Source of the DNA: Ulota crispa
Taxonomy: Eukaryota > Streptophyta > Bryopsida > Orthotrichales > Orthotrichaceae
DNA: 64,000 nucleotides
Assembly: GCA_963920765.1 (NCBI GenBank)
Contig: OY987248.1
Span: 1,927,001-1,991,000, forward strand
Direction: 5' to 3'
Below the pieces are notes generated by a model. It was given only the letters and a program-made list of their open reading frames with translations. It searched no databases and was not told the DNA's origin. Made by a program: the position numbers and the translations under genes. Within the stretch, counting starts at the first letter, position 1. Each line of letters begins with the position of its first letter. This document shows positions 45,545-57,186 of this stretch, in pieces.

Positions 45545-48500
45545 TTACCGTGTCCTTCTCACACATAACCGATGCTGGTTTACTTTTGTCAACGGCGAAC
45601 TTGACATAATCAGCACCAATTTTAAGCATTCATCTTTCGGACAGTCACTCCACCAACGTGGCTGCGCCTCTGATGGCTTCCAACTGTAATCATTCTGTGT
45701 ACCTGGCACTCCGTACTGCAGAGTAATAGTTACGCTACTATTGGGACCTATTACTCCAGCTGCTGGCAGAACCTGAAACATACGCATTTGAACACGCCAA
45801 GCCGGATTCAGAAATAGTGATTACATTCGCTCAGGAATGCTTCTAAAATATGTTTTCCTTGTGTAAAATCTCACGTTTATTTCAGTCTTCTTTCTTCAGC
45901 TTCCTGAACTCATACGATATATAGAATCAAAACTACTAGCGAGAAAGAAGCACCCACCTGAAGCCACTGGGGGAACCCATTGCCACTTCTCAAGATATTT
46001 GCTCTGTTGATTGAGGTCTTGCTAGCTCTATGATTTCCACAAGGGCAGTCCTCGCCAACATATAGTCCGTCACAGCGAACCATGAAGGTTGTCCATGACA
46101 TCTTGCTATCATTGGTGACAGTGAGATCAGCTTTTGAGTTCGAAAAAACAATTGAGTTTCTGTCTAACCTACTTTGCGGCATGACATTAGATTGCTCCAA
46201 AAAACTCAGCACTCTTTGGTCATTCATCAAAATGTCACCGTATTCACGCCGCCTTGCTGCTTCATCTAATACTGCTAAATCTACACCAAGGAGACACTGT
46301 ACGGGTTTGTGATCACTATCTAGTGCCTCCATGCAAGCATCGTATCTGCAGGACAAGAGAAAAGAAACATCAATACATAAACTGAAGAATAGACGTCGTA
46401 GAGACATTTTGTCGAATAGTAGAGTCTTGTAGAGGTGACTGCCTAATGCCTACTACTACCAATCGTTCAATTGCATATAATCGAATAAAGCAAACATGTG
46501 TGTACATGATATATTATACGCTGGACTCGCTTACCTTATAACTGTTGCCTGAGCAGGATGAATTAACGAAGTTGATGAAGCACTACTGCTACCATCAAAG
46601 CTGTCACGAAAGACAACTCGGTCACAGTAAGCTGGAACTCTTTTTTTCTCACTTGAATCGTACGCTGCCATATCAACAATCGTGAAAGCAATGCTTAGTA
46701 TTACCACAGTTAGAAATACAACCGTATCACTAGAAAAGAGGGCTTGATCCCACGCAAATGGTTTAAAAACTCACATTGAGTTCCACGATCAAACTTGTAT
46801 GTCGGAGGAAACGATATGCCAGCTTCACGCATGCCAGGGAAGGTCCTACCATTGGTCATCTCAATCCTTAATTGATCCTTTGTGAGAAGCGTATCGTAAA
46901 GTTTTTTATTGATAGAATTAATAGCTTGGTCATATGTCATGTCAATTCTGTAATTGAAGTCTCCAAACCAGATAAGAACGTCTGTGTCTGACAGCTCAGG
47001 CATTGCCACTTCAGGTGTGACCTCTTGTTCCTGCGCAAAAGCTCAACAGTTTCAACCTTTCTGCAACAAACCGTAATAAACCTTGAAGTATATTTTGACA
47101 GTGAGGACAAGACTCACAGTGAACAAAGGTGTATCTCCTTCTACCAAGCTTTCTTGGCTGTCTGCATTGTGCGAATATCTTCGATTGTGCCCACGAGGCA
47201 ACATCGTGCCTGCCTCATTCACGAAGATTAAAATTAGAGCATTTCTGTCGAGAAAGTAGCTGATTGTGCGACATGTGTGGATTACTGAAAAAACAGCGAA
47301 GTACATAGAACCTTGGTAAAAGTGAAATATCTAATCTTTTCAAGTAAGTTGGGTATGCACCTCCACCACCAAACGCCACACTACTTGGTTTAGGCCCAAA
47401 AGTCATCTGTTTATAACAGTAGTCAAAATCCGAGTTCCTACTCAAAACTTTTTCCATGTGTGCGGCAAAATGACTGTTCACGAGGCAAATCGTTCTCCGA
47501 TATGCAGATAGTCTGACACCAACTGCTCCCTGATTAACACAGAAAAAGATTCCTCTTAGTCCGAGGATTTCCGGACTATACATGCAATCTTAACTTGGAC
47601 AAGAAATTTCAACAGCAGTCACGGGACATGGACTTCTAGAGGAACACTGCGAACCGTAAAAAACGTACCTTGTTACCAAAAGTACGCCCAAATCCGCAAG
47701 GAACAGCTGCAGCATCCACGTCTCCAACAAATTGCCGGATGTTTCTCCTTACCCTGTACAACACAGCCAAATTGGCGAAAATAAGGCATCTAACTAGTAC
47801 GGTTATCACGACAATGGCATGAATAATATAAAAGGGAGAGGTCGTTTCTATTACTATACTGCATCCCAACAAGTAGAGAGAACCGAGAGAATCAAACGAG
47901 GAAAACTTAATTCGACAACCACTTTAAGCGAGAAGTCTTATCAATATACTATTTACAATAAAAAGGATAAAAAAGTTTCCAAACTAAAGGACTCACCAAA
48001 CTCCTATGATGAGCCCAGCTAGCTGTCGGTCCCCAACACGCTCAAAATCTTTGCCCTCTCCAATGACAGACCCGACGCTATCGAGCCACCATTGCCCGTT
48101 TGCACTTCCCTTCTCCAGAAGTCCTACCCCCACCTGCATAAAACACTCAAGTCCTTCATTGATGCACTACGTAGGTCTTATGAAACAATAATCTTTCACC
48201 TGGGTCTCACGCCTGATCAAGAGCATCACGAAAACAAATGTCTGAATCTGCAATATACAGGAGGAGGTAAACTCACAGTCTCTTTCACGGCAGCCAAGCC
48301 TATAGAACCTGCTCCCATCTCCATCTCTTGCAGTCCAATACATACCAAGCTGGCATCAGCTGCTGGCTCCTGAAGCCAGACTCGGAGAGCTTCAGGTGAG
48401 GCTTTCTCTTGGCTTACATTCCAAGTTCCAGCAAAGATCCTTCAGAGATCACATGACAAGAAGATTTCAATTCTACGTGCCTCAAAATAAGATCATAAAT

Positions 48501-49024
48501 TTTACAACTCTTCCTAAACGGAGTGGTCAAAAAAGACTAAACAAGTCACTTCTCAAATTCTCTGTGATTTCGGGAGCGATTGCAAGATAAGGCCAATGGC
48601 ATTAGAGCATACTTGATGTGGCGCTTCAGCGTAAATTTATCAGATCGTTTGAAGAGCTCCTCTTCAATGAGGGCATCGAGATTACTTAGGGATGCGACAT
48701 GCCACCCTAAGATCCCACCATCTGCTGCGAGTGTAAATACATAGTTTCCATCCTTCGCCATGTGTGAAAGGGATGTACCCTGCGTACCCCAACATCCCAA
48801 GGACTTGCCACTCCTGCTTGCTAACACCTGGAAGAGATGTAAGCTCAGCGCGTGCGTTCTAATCAGAGTTGGATCCTCCCGCAATCTTTTCTAAAGCGTT
48901 TGAGCACTAAATAGAATTCATAGAGCCTAGTCCACGTTGTACATTAACATAGCATTAACTCACAATATGACCATTCTCTACGTCCAAAAACAGTTCACTA
49001 GTATCGCAAGAACGTAGAACTATA

Positions 49025-49055
<31 letters not shown>

Positions 49056-51829
49056 AAAGTTAAAATGGCACTAGATCTCAGGAGTATAGATAGATAGTTC
49101 ACCTCGATCCTTCCGTTCGTAAATCCCACCCACAACCGACTTCCAACAGCAAGCAATGACTTTACTGTCACCGGGGTAACCAGCACGTCACGTTGACGAA
49201 TGCCTTCATTATTCCACTGTAGAAGTTGACCGTTACCAAAACCACCCCAAACAGTACCGTCTTCGGAGACTGCTAATGTTTCCAGACGTCTGGCTTCTTC
49301 TTGTCCCAATCTATCTGCGGCTCGACGGACAGCGTCAGCTGCACCCATGAAAGCATTTCTAGATCGTTGCAACCAACCCATGTTCTTTTCTTTCCTCAAC
49401 AGTCTTTCCTCTGACAAGGATTCAGTGCTTTGTGGCAATTCTGGACTTGGCAGGTTGGTCTGTGCCTCAAAAGATTTAAGCATTTCCCGTGTTCGTGCAT
49501 CCCTGCAAACCAGACACAAAATTTAATCTCAATGAATACTGCAAACATACGAAGAAAAGGAAAAGTCATGGGTAGCAGCAAGAACAGGTTTAAAGGCTAC
49601 TTCATGTGAAGGTATTTTCATAGGAAGGACGTTCAGTTACCAGATTGTTATGTGGTAGATCCCTGCAGACCAAACCCGCCCGGCGGAATGTTCAGCCAAA
49701 AGAACGCGCACTTCAGTTTGCGATGGAGTGTTGCCACCCAAAGGTCCTCGAATGAGCACAGACGATTTGGCCAAAACAGCACCAACTTCAGGATAGCCCT
49801 CGGCAGCTCTTTGCAAAGCACGGGATGTCACTTCGCAAGGCCAAGCCTTGATCTGTCCATTCTCTGACCCTGTCCAGAGCTCACCTGCATACAGAAAACC
49901 AAAGGCATGCAAATTAACCCTAAACCAATTCTGCTTGCCTACTTGGACTGCGACAAAGGGATGTACTCCGTATAAATATTCATCACGGTCTGAAGACCCT
50001 AGACAATTCACAATCCTAAAGCACCTGGCTGCCTAGGAAAGGAGCAATTATACTGCAGCAAGCCACAATACCCTGGTCTCAGGAACCGGAATAGATATTG
50101 AATTACGTCAGTTCTGATGACTACGTCCATGAGAAAAAAGGACAATTCAATGCAATCTGGACTCACCATAAGGCGTGATTGTGATTGCGGTCACTGGTGT
50201 CTGATGTGCATACCAGACCAGGGCATGATCACCTGGATCTCTTTTCTCAGGATCTCCACAGCGAATGTTGAGCGGCCAAGCTTTCATCTTACCATCTCTA
50301 TGCCCAGTCCAGACAACTTGGTTTCCAGTGTCCATAGCCAGACATAGAGTAGGCCCTGACGGAAGAACAGTGTAACTAGCAGCGTCCTCATCTCCCAGAG
50401 GATTGTTACCGCCTTCACTGCAAGTGCTGCAAGCAGCTTTGATATCCCAGACCTTCAGTCCGTGGTCAAAGGCTGCCCACAAAGAAGTATCTGTGCACAT
50501 TATTGTCCTTATCGATTGATTCACCTCCCTAAGTCTCAATGGACGAGGACGGAGTTCCAATGCTATGGGGTTTCCCGCATAGGAGATCTCTCTAACTGAT
50601 GCTCGATACACACCGTTGCCTCCTCCAGAAGCAAGAAACTCGGGTTTCGGCCTTCCGTTGCTTGATGGATTAGCCCATTTAGAAGACTCAGATTCAGGGA
50701 GCTGAGTTGGTAGCTTACTGGGAGGTACACTCATCGGGTTTGAACTGGAAGTCAAAGTATCCTTTTCTGTCAAACTAACTCCACCTCCAGCCTGCTCATT
50801 GCTGACAACAGGCCTTCGGTCGTCATTCCCATTCCTTGTCCTTTCTGAGAAGGCGACTGATGAAAAATCCACCGCAGTCCCTGCATCCTGCGAGGTCTGT
50901 GATTCGGCAGCAGAAAAATCTTCTGAAAGGGCATCATGGAACGAGCCTTCATCATGGAAAGATGACCATGATTGAGCACTCTTCGTGAAAACATCTGCCT
51001 GACTAAAGCGGTTGTTGTCATTGAGAATATACGATTCATCGCTGGAGCTCGCTCTCGTGTTCATTGAGGAACTCGAGTCCAAGAATCCAGGTCTCGCCCA
51101 GGCAGCTTGTTCACCAGAAGTAGAATGCGCGAAAGGATTCACGGCCACCTGATGCCAGGACCACAAAGGCAAGTGAGCCAGACTAGCAGATAGTAAAGAG
51201 GAACAATACACATTTTCTTGCAAACAGGGGGGACTGTGCATATGTTCATTGCCAAAACATTTCCACTCCGTCAATTTCGGAACTCTGTATGTAAAGGCCA
51301 GTTCATGGTAAACCAAAAGATGCCAAATTGGAATGAACCACCAGTTTGGTTGAAAAATCAAACACAACAGTTCTTGAAGTCAAAGGCCTCATTGGTTTTA
51401 ACAAGGTCTCACCTGTTGAAAGCCAGCTGAGTCCTGTGTAGTTAGGTTTTGAGGCACCACTACAGGCACACCACCTGTCAGTAAATCCATTCCGGCCGCA
51501 TGCCCTGACGATGCAAAATCATAACTCGTGTTGCTGGCATTTCCTGCCACCGGCTCAAAGGGGTCCACCACGTTCGAAGCTGCTGGTGTTGCAGTGAGTA
51601 GTTCCTCAAATCCAAATGGATCCTTAGGCGTGGCTGAAATGTACAGCTCGTCGGTAGTCCAACTGAACGGATCGATATCCTGGGTAGTAGTAGAAGTATG
51701 GTTTTCTGGCCATACGAAAGCACCCGAACTGTGATCGTCATTCCCGAAATCAATCAAAGGTGCCTCGGCAGCAGGAGCTCCTCCTGATGATGACCCGCCT
51801 TTCGGCATTCCTGCCGTGCTTAAACGCAT
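45545..51829 (-). CDS. FRA3: FRA3-like type II inositol polyphosphate 5-phosphatase with WD40 repeats
   Basis: Fourteen exons were reconstructed: 51829-51413, 51148-50167, 49884-49641, 49502-49103, 48827-48613, 48439-48277, 48133-47997, 47753-47669, 47529-47361, 47209-47118, 47030-46775, 46664-46535, 46345-45958 and 45772-45545. All phases agree and they encode 1301 aa, close to plant FRA3/5PTase12-14. The acidic, Ser-rich N-terminus is followed by WD40-type blades (about 350-740; [43 protein letters not shown]). The 5-phosphatase domain starts at IFAGTWNVS (about 753) and has [17 protein letters not shown] (about 991), PAYCDRVVF and SDHKPV (about 1107-1112). These match the metal- and substrate-binding motifs of the family, except Tyr replaces the usual Trp in PAWCDR. 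A C-terminal extension follows. Known members remove the 5-phosphate from inositol phosphates or phosphoinositides and affect wall deposition and actin in plants. Confidence 0.94.
49029..49056. repeat. (AT)n microsatellite
   Basis: An uninterrupted AT dinucleotide run lies in intron 4 of the FRA3-like gene. It is potentially polymorphic. Confidence 0.9.
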
Positions 51830-53395
51830 GATCCTCTTCTTCCGGCACTAGAACTCCGTCAGAAATCAACCCGTGTTAACTTGCAAGGCCTGTATCCAGA
51901 CGCACATGATCCCCTACCAATTCTCACATACAACAAACTCTCATGTAACCGAGTGCCATGCTCCAGTCCAAAAACAATAAGTCCTTTCCGTATCTCTCCG
52001 CGCCAACTCTTCCGCACAGTTGATTGCAGTCACTCAACATTTCTGCTCCGATAACTTGCTCACAGGCCCAGAAATCGCACATTTTGATCGCTCCAAAACG
52101 CTCTTCTTCAATCAACGTGCGTACCTGCAATAAAATCACTGAGAAGTCGATAACAGCTGCTCCGATCAAAATCTGCCACTAACATACAAATACTTCACTC
52201 CAACGACTTGATCCTTATTCCCTCAACAAAAGCTCGGAAACAACAATCGACCTCACCGAAATCATAAGCTATTTCACACAGGCATAACCCTAAACTCAAG
52301 ACAGGAATTCAAATCTACAACACATTGCACTACACAGTCCTTCAAACCTTCCAACACAACCCGCGGGAATTCATCTCTACTACCACTCGTTCCCCCCTGC
52401 GAAATCCTAAATCCTCATTCTACATAAATCCCGCACCAAATCACTAAACCAGAGACCACAAAACCAAAAATCAACACCACAACAACAAACATTTCCACTC
52501 TGCACACGAGCGGTGCCTGGATCCCCAAAAATCTCAAACCCAAATCCTTTTCCATCACAGTTTCACCTCATCCACCTTCCTCTACGCATCATCAAAAATC
52601 GTATAAGCTTAAACCACAGCAAAACCGCATTCTCTTCACCAAATCCTCCACCTCAATTCTCTAAAGTAAAACAACTATGATTCCACGACGTCATTAGCAA
52701 TGCGCCGATTCAACCCCGGTCTCCAAGCTTGATAAAGAAATGCTAAGAATCCTCTCGTACACAGGGACAACCAAATGAGAACAAACATTTTCACTCGGCA
52801 CACGAGCGGTGCCTGGATCCCCAAAAATCTCAAACCCTAATCCCCTTCCATCACAGTTTCACCTCATCCAACCTCCTCCACGCATCATCAAAATCGTATA
52901 AGCTTTAACCACAGCAAAACCGCATTCTCTTCACCAAATCCTCCACCTCAATCCTCTAAAGTAAAACAACTATGATTTCACGATGTCATCAGCAATGCCG
53001 GGATTCAACTCCGGTTTCATATAGAAATGCTAAGAATCCTCCCGTGAAATGGGAAAGCCGAATGAAAAGCCTCGGCATGAATGCAGAGCGTACCGTTTTT
53101 TTCCTGCGGCAATGCCCGGCGGCAGAGGATGCGGCATGGGTGAAATGGTTGCGCGCGAGCGTGGAGGAATGGTGAAGAGGCAGGCGCGGCAGCGATGATC
53201 GGGGGTGGTGGTGTTGGCATTGGGCGGGGGCGAATTGAATCATGGCGAGAGAGAGTGTGAGTGCGTGCCCGCGCTTGTTGGCCGATCCTCCGATGCCGAT
53301 GCAATTGGCTTGCTTGTTTGTTTGTCTGTCTGTCATTATGTCTGAAGCCCTAAAAATACACAATACTTCTGCCTAACGTATTTATTGGTTAACCT
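51830..53395 (-). promoter_or_regulatory. Leader and promoter region of the FRA3-like gene with a 290-bp duplication
   Basis: A minus-strand acceptor (TTTTATTGCAG at about 52125-52135) suggests a spliced 5' leader with an untranslated exon near 51830-52125. Positions about 52490-52735 and 52780-53030 are a direct duplication about 290 bp apart, sharing CACGAGCGGTGCCTGGATCC and GCAAAACCGCATTCTCTTC. The GC-rich part at 53050-53300 is a candidate transcription start area. Confidence 0.5.
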
Positions 53396-53836
53396 TTAAC
53401 CCCTGAAGGGCCCTTGGGCTGTGGAGCTACGGTACGGTGGCTACCAATATTCAAAAGTTTGCAGCTGGAAATTAACCTTTAAAGGACCGCTCTACGTATT
53501 ATAGTAAATATTCTGTTGTATAAATGGCATTTGTTACCAATAAAAATAAAAAGTTTTAATTTGGGATCTTGACTAGCCCACTAGAACTGCATTGATCTAT
53601 ATTCTAGCTTTTTTGTTAATCTCAAATGTAGTAAAAGTGTGGATGCATTCCAAATACAAGAAAATGCAAAATATGGTATTGGTTGCAAAGGGCTCCTTGG
53701 TCTTTTACATACTGAAGGGTTGTATAATGATGGGTGCATTTTTCTTTTTTGGAAAGTCCTCAAAGCAACTTAAATATGTATGTACATACAACCGTACATA
53801 CGGCTGCAAAGGGCTTTCTGGCCGTTCAGGGGTTAA
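53396..53836. mobile_element. TTAA-clan element with nested G240 copy 4
   Basis: The outer ends are TTAACCCCTGAAGGGCC and GGCCGTTCAGGGGTTAA. Inside, about 53472-53709 is a G240 copy (inverted, starting TTAACCTTTAAAGGACC). A direct insertion of one clan member into another is the simplest reading. Confidence 0.7.
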
Positions 53837-53896
53837 AGGACCGCTGGGTGGCCGTGACCTGCCCACATATAGCTTCAACAGTATTTATAGAGACTA

Positions 53897-54300
53897 ACTA
53901 GGTGGACACCCCCCAATTGCTATGCGGACACCCCCCCCATAGCCAAATTTATTAAATTTGAGATTATTATTATGCTGAAATATGAAATAAAATCAAAGCA
54001 AAACTTTAGCATACATCAGTGTCTACAAGCATTGCAAACACACAACATATTTGCTTCATTTATGACATAGTTAGGAGTTAAACCAATTGCTCCCTTCATT
54101 TACTAGTTTGACTCTTGGCCGTGTAACAAATGAGGCAAATTTGTTGTATATTTGCAACGCTTTGTAAATGCAAATGTACGCTAAAGTATTGCATTTATTT
54201 TATTTCAAATTTCAACATAATAACAATCTCAAATTTAATAGGTTTAGCTGGTTTAGCTATGGGGGGTGTCCACATAGCAACTAGGGGGTGTCCGCCTAGT
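53897..54300. mobile_element. 404-bp MITE with C-rich, 45-bp TIRs
   Basis: The left arm starts ACTAGGTGGACACCCCCC and continues through TGCTATGCGGACACCCCC. The right arm is its near-perfect inverse, ending GGGTGTCCGCCTAGT. The AAATTTGAGATTATTATTATG / CAATCTCAAATTT stretch just inside is also inverted. It is a single copy here. Confidence 0.85.
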
Positions 54301-54957
54301 CACTCCCCATATTTATTGGTTAACAAGTATAGGTACCTGTTCTACTAATGGAGGCAATAGGAATATTCTTGCAATAAAAAAACTCTACGCTAGCAATTTG
54401 GTCAATTTAAAAATTTAAACTATGAGTGATTGGTTAACTCACAAACGCCACTAACTTGATTCAAAGCAAAGCCTCAATTTAAACCACTTTGTGCATGTAC
54501 CCTTCTCTCTACTCTATGTATGTACCCCTTTCTCCCTTGTAAAAGGACATACAGGTCATTGGAAGTTGCACCATGACACTCTCTCTCTTAACCAATCTCT
54601 ATTTTTGGTTGTGTATTCTATTCACGATTGTATTTTTTCCATATATATAGATAAATTGTGTTTCATTATTTACAACAATTATTCTCTTTTTTCTCTTTAT
54701 TTCTCTTTTCTCTTTTTTATTTTTTATTTTTATATGAACATTATTGTTACTGTACATTATTTGTTAGTATTCTTATTAGGGAATTACTGTAACACCCCAA
54801 AATTGTTAATGGGACACCCTTGTGAGCATGAAATGTAATTTTTAATGTTGATATTTTTATTTGGATCATAAGAATTTTTTCACTTTTATTAAGGTATACT
54901 AAAAAAAAAATTGGTGGGCTTAAATTGGAAACTAAAAATATAGGACTTTTGAGTTAC
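54301..54957. other. Non-coding stretch with a pyrimidine tract
   Basis: A T/C-rich tract lies at about 54670-54735. No gene or bounded element is recognised. Confidence 0.45.
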
Positions 54958-55887
54958 TTAACCCCTAAAGGACCATGGCCTTTATTTTGTCAAAAGACAC
55001 TCAAAACTGCCACTTCTATGGCAAAGAGTAAAAAAGTTTGAAAATCAGGCATTTTGCATATTTGATTGTAGGATCTTGTGCTAGACTATTATAAGAATAT
55101 GTCATACAAAATCCAAGAACTTTGACCGCACAGATTGGAAGATATTTGCATTTAAAAAGTAAAAAACAACTTTTTTTGCACCTTGCTTGACTAGATTATT
55201 TAACTTTGAACATTTTTAACTTAAAATATTTGCACCACAGAGTTTGGAATTCTATTTTTGCATGGTGGGAAGTTGAGTTGGGAATCTTGGGAAAAAATTT
55301 CAAAGAAGAATACTTAATTTTTATTCTTTAAAAAAACATTAGGTAGAGGAAGGGAAGAGATTGAAGAAAATCTTAAGTTGCTAATAACCCTGCAATGGAA
55401 TTGAAACGCAATAATCCCAATGGTGAGATTGTTCTAGAAAGCAAACTTCACCCTCCCCAACAATATTTTTTGACAAAATGTTAAATTTGCATTCAAAAGT
55501 GAAGTTTATAAGTTATTTTTTCAAGAAGATGCTTGAGTTGCCCAAAAAACAAGATTGTCCCTAACTTTCTCATAACTAGTCCAAATGGAATAAATCAAAT
55601 CTCCAGAATTAGATAAAGATATAATCTATGAGAAAAACAAACTAAATTTTTTTTTCAAGTTTTTATAAGAATTTTTTTTGCTGCCCCTAGTCCCCAAATT
55701 TGTGCTTATTTGGGCATAACTTTTGCTCCCTGGCATCAATTGGAATAAAAACTAGATTCCCCAAAAGCTAATGTGTTTTTCTATCTTCAAAAAAAGTTTC
55801 AAAAAATTAGGAAAAAAATTGAGGCCGTAGGTACCTGCCCAAAATCCCATTTGTCCTCCAAAGGGACAATGGTCCTTTAGGGGTTAA
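54958..55887. mobile_element. TTAA-clan 930-bp element, copy 2 (best preserved)
   Basis: The ends TTAACCCCTAAAGGACCA and TGGTCCTTTAGGGGTTAA are perfect inverted repeats bounded by TTAA at 54958-54961 and 55884-55887. The interior aligns with 23455-24383. No transposase frame is present. Confidence 0.85.
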
Positions 55888-55962
55888 CCCCTCCTTGCTG
55901 GCGGATGGCTAAATACATGAGAAACGAGGACAAAATCGTCCACTTCAGCAACAAGGGGTTAA
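55884..55962. mobile_element. Miniature TTAA element, 71-bp interior
   Basis: TTAACCCCTCCTTGCTG faces CAGCAACAAGGGGTTAA. It shares its left TTAA with the 930-bp element. It may be the smallest clan member here, or chance inverted ends. Confidence 0.55.
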
Positions 55963-56473
55963 AGCAAAAAAACATCAAAAAAATAGTATTGGTGTAATAA
56001 TATTTCAACAAAAATTTGCATTTGTCATGTTTTCTTTCAAGAAGGTGGTAATGTTGTGACTAAATAAATGATGGACCACTTGAATTTAAAAAATAACAAT
56101 AAATGATCAAAATTCATGCTCCCCTGTTAGCAATTTAAAGTGTTGTTGTAGTGATTCCCTAAATTTATTGGCTAAATTTTCTCTTATTTCTCTTATCTTC
56201 TCTTTTCCACTTTTATATTTATTTGTTTATATGAATATTGTTGTTACATTATTTGTTACTATTCTTCTTTTCTTTCTTTTTTTTATTCTTATTATATTTC
56301 TTATTATTATTCATTATAATTCTTCGCCAAATCTGGCCTCATTTTGACATAAAAATATAACAAAAATTGGGTGAAAAAATGAATGACATAGTCAAATGCC
56401 TCTCAAAGATACAATGCCTCTCAAAGATACATTTGGTGCGCCCAAGCCTCTTCAAATTAGGCATTTTTAGAAG
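55963..56473. other. AT-rich non-coding stretch
   Basis: T-rich tracts occur around 56170-56300. Nothing coding was recognised. Two copies of ATGCCTCTCAAAGATAC are adjacent near 56395-56430. Confidence 0.4.
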
Positions 56474-56797
56474 TGAAGGTTTCATGGATATCCCTCAAGT
56501 TTGCAATATTTTCAGAGATATCCTTGCTTTTTCAGAAGTTTCACAAATACCTTTGGGCCCAAAAATTTAAGCGTTTATTTTATTGTGCATGTCACTTCCC
56601 TTCTTCCTTTGTATGCATATTATTTCTTTCTTTATTTCATTACATTCCCTCCTTCAACATTGGTCATGAAGAAAGTACAAACACAACAAATAAATGTCTG
56701 AAAATTTTGGTCCAAAGGTATTTATGAAATTTCTGAAAAAGCAAGGGTGTCTATGAAAATATTGCAAACTTCAAGGGTATCCATGCAATTTTCCCTT
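56474..56797. mobile_element. Long-TIR MITE (GCAATATT family), copy 2
   Basis: It is homologous to 7476-7803. The arms carry GGATATCCCTCAAGTTTGC and GCAAACTTCAAGGGTATCC. Confidence 0.8.
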
Positions 56798-57186
56798 TTT
56801 AGAATAGATGTATGTCTTGTAGAATTTCATTTGAATTTTGAGCCTAATTCTAGGGGGAATATACAATTGATCAAATGAAACATTTGTTCCTACGGTCTTT
56901 TGACAATGTTGGGCGTAGTGTCTAATACGCATTTTTTGTTTTAGAATATTGATGCCTAATTCAACCAAAAGCAGACATATTAGACATTTATCTAATTTGA
57001 AAACCCGTAAGTGTGCCACAATTTGAAGGTTACCATAATTAGTTGATTGTATGGATGAATGTATCCATAAGGACAATTTTTTTTTTGTTAGTTCATTACA
57101 TGCACGCATTCTAAGGTGCACGTTGTTCAATCAATGAAATGAAAAGAAAATATGAATTGAGTCTCAATTCACAAATGTGACTTTAG
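56798..57186. other. Non-coding stretch
   Basis: No exon or bounded element is visible. The 119-codon minus-strand ORF here partly overlaps the neighbouring MITE and has no recognised similarity. Confidence 0.4.
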
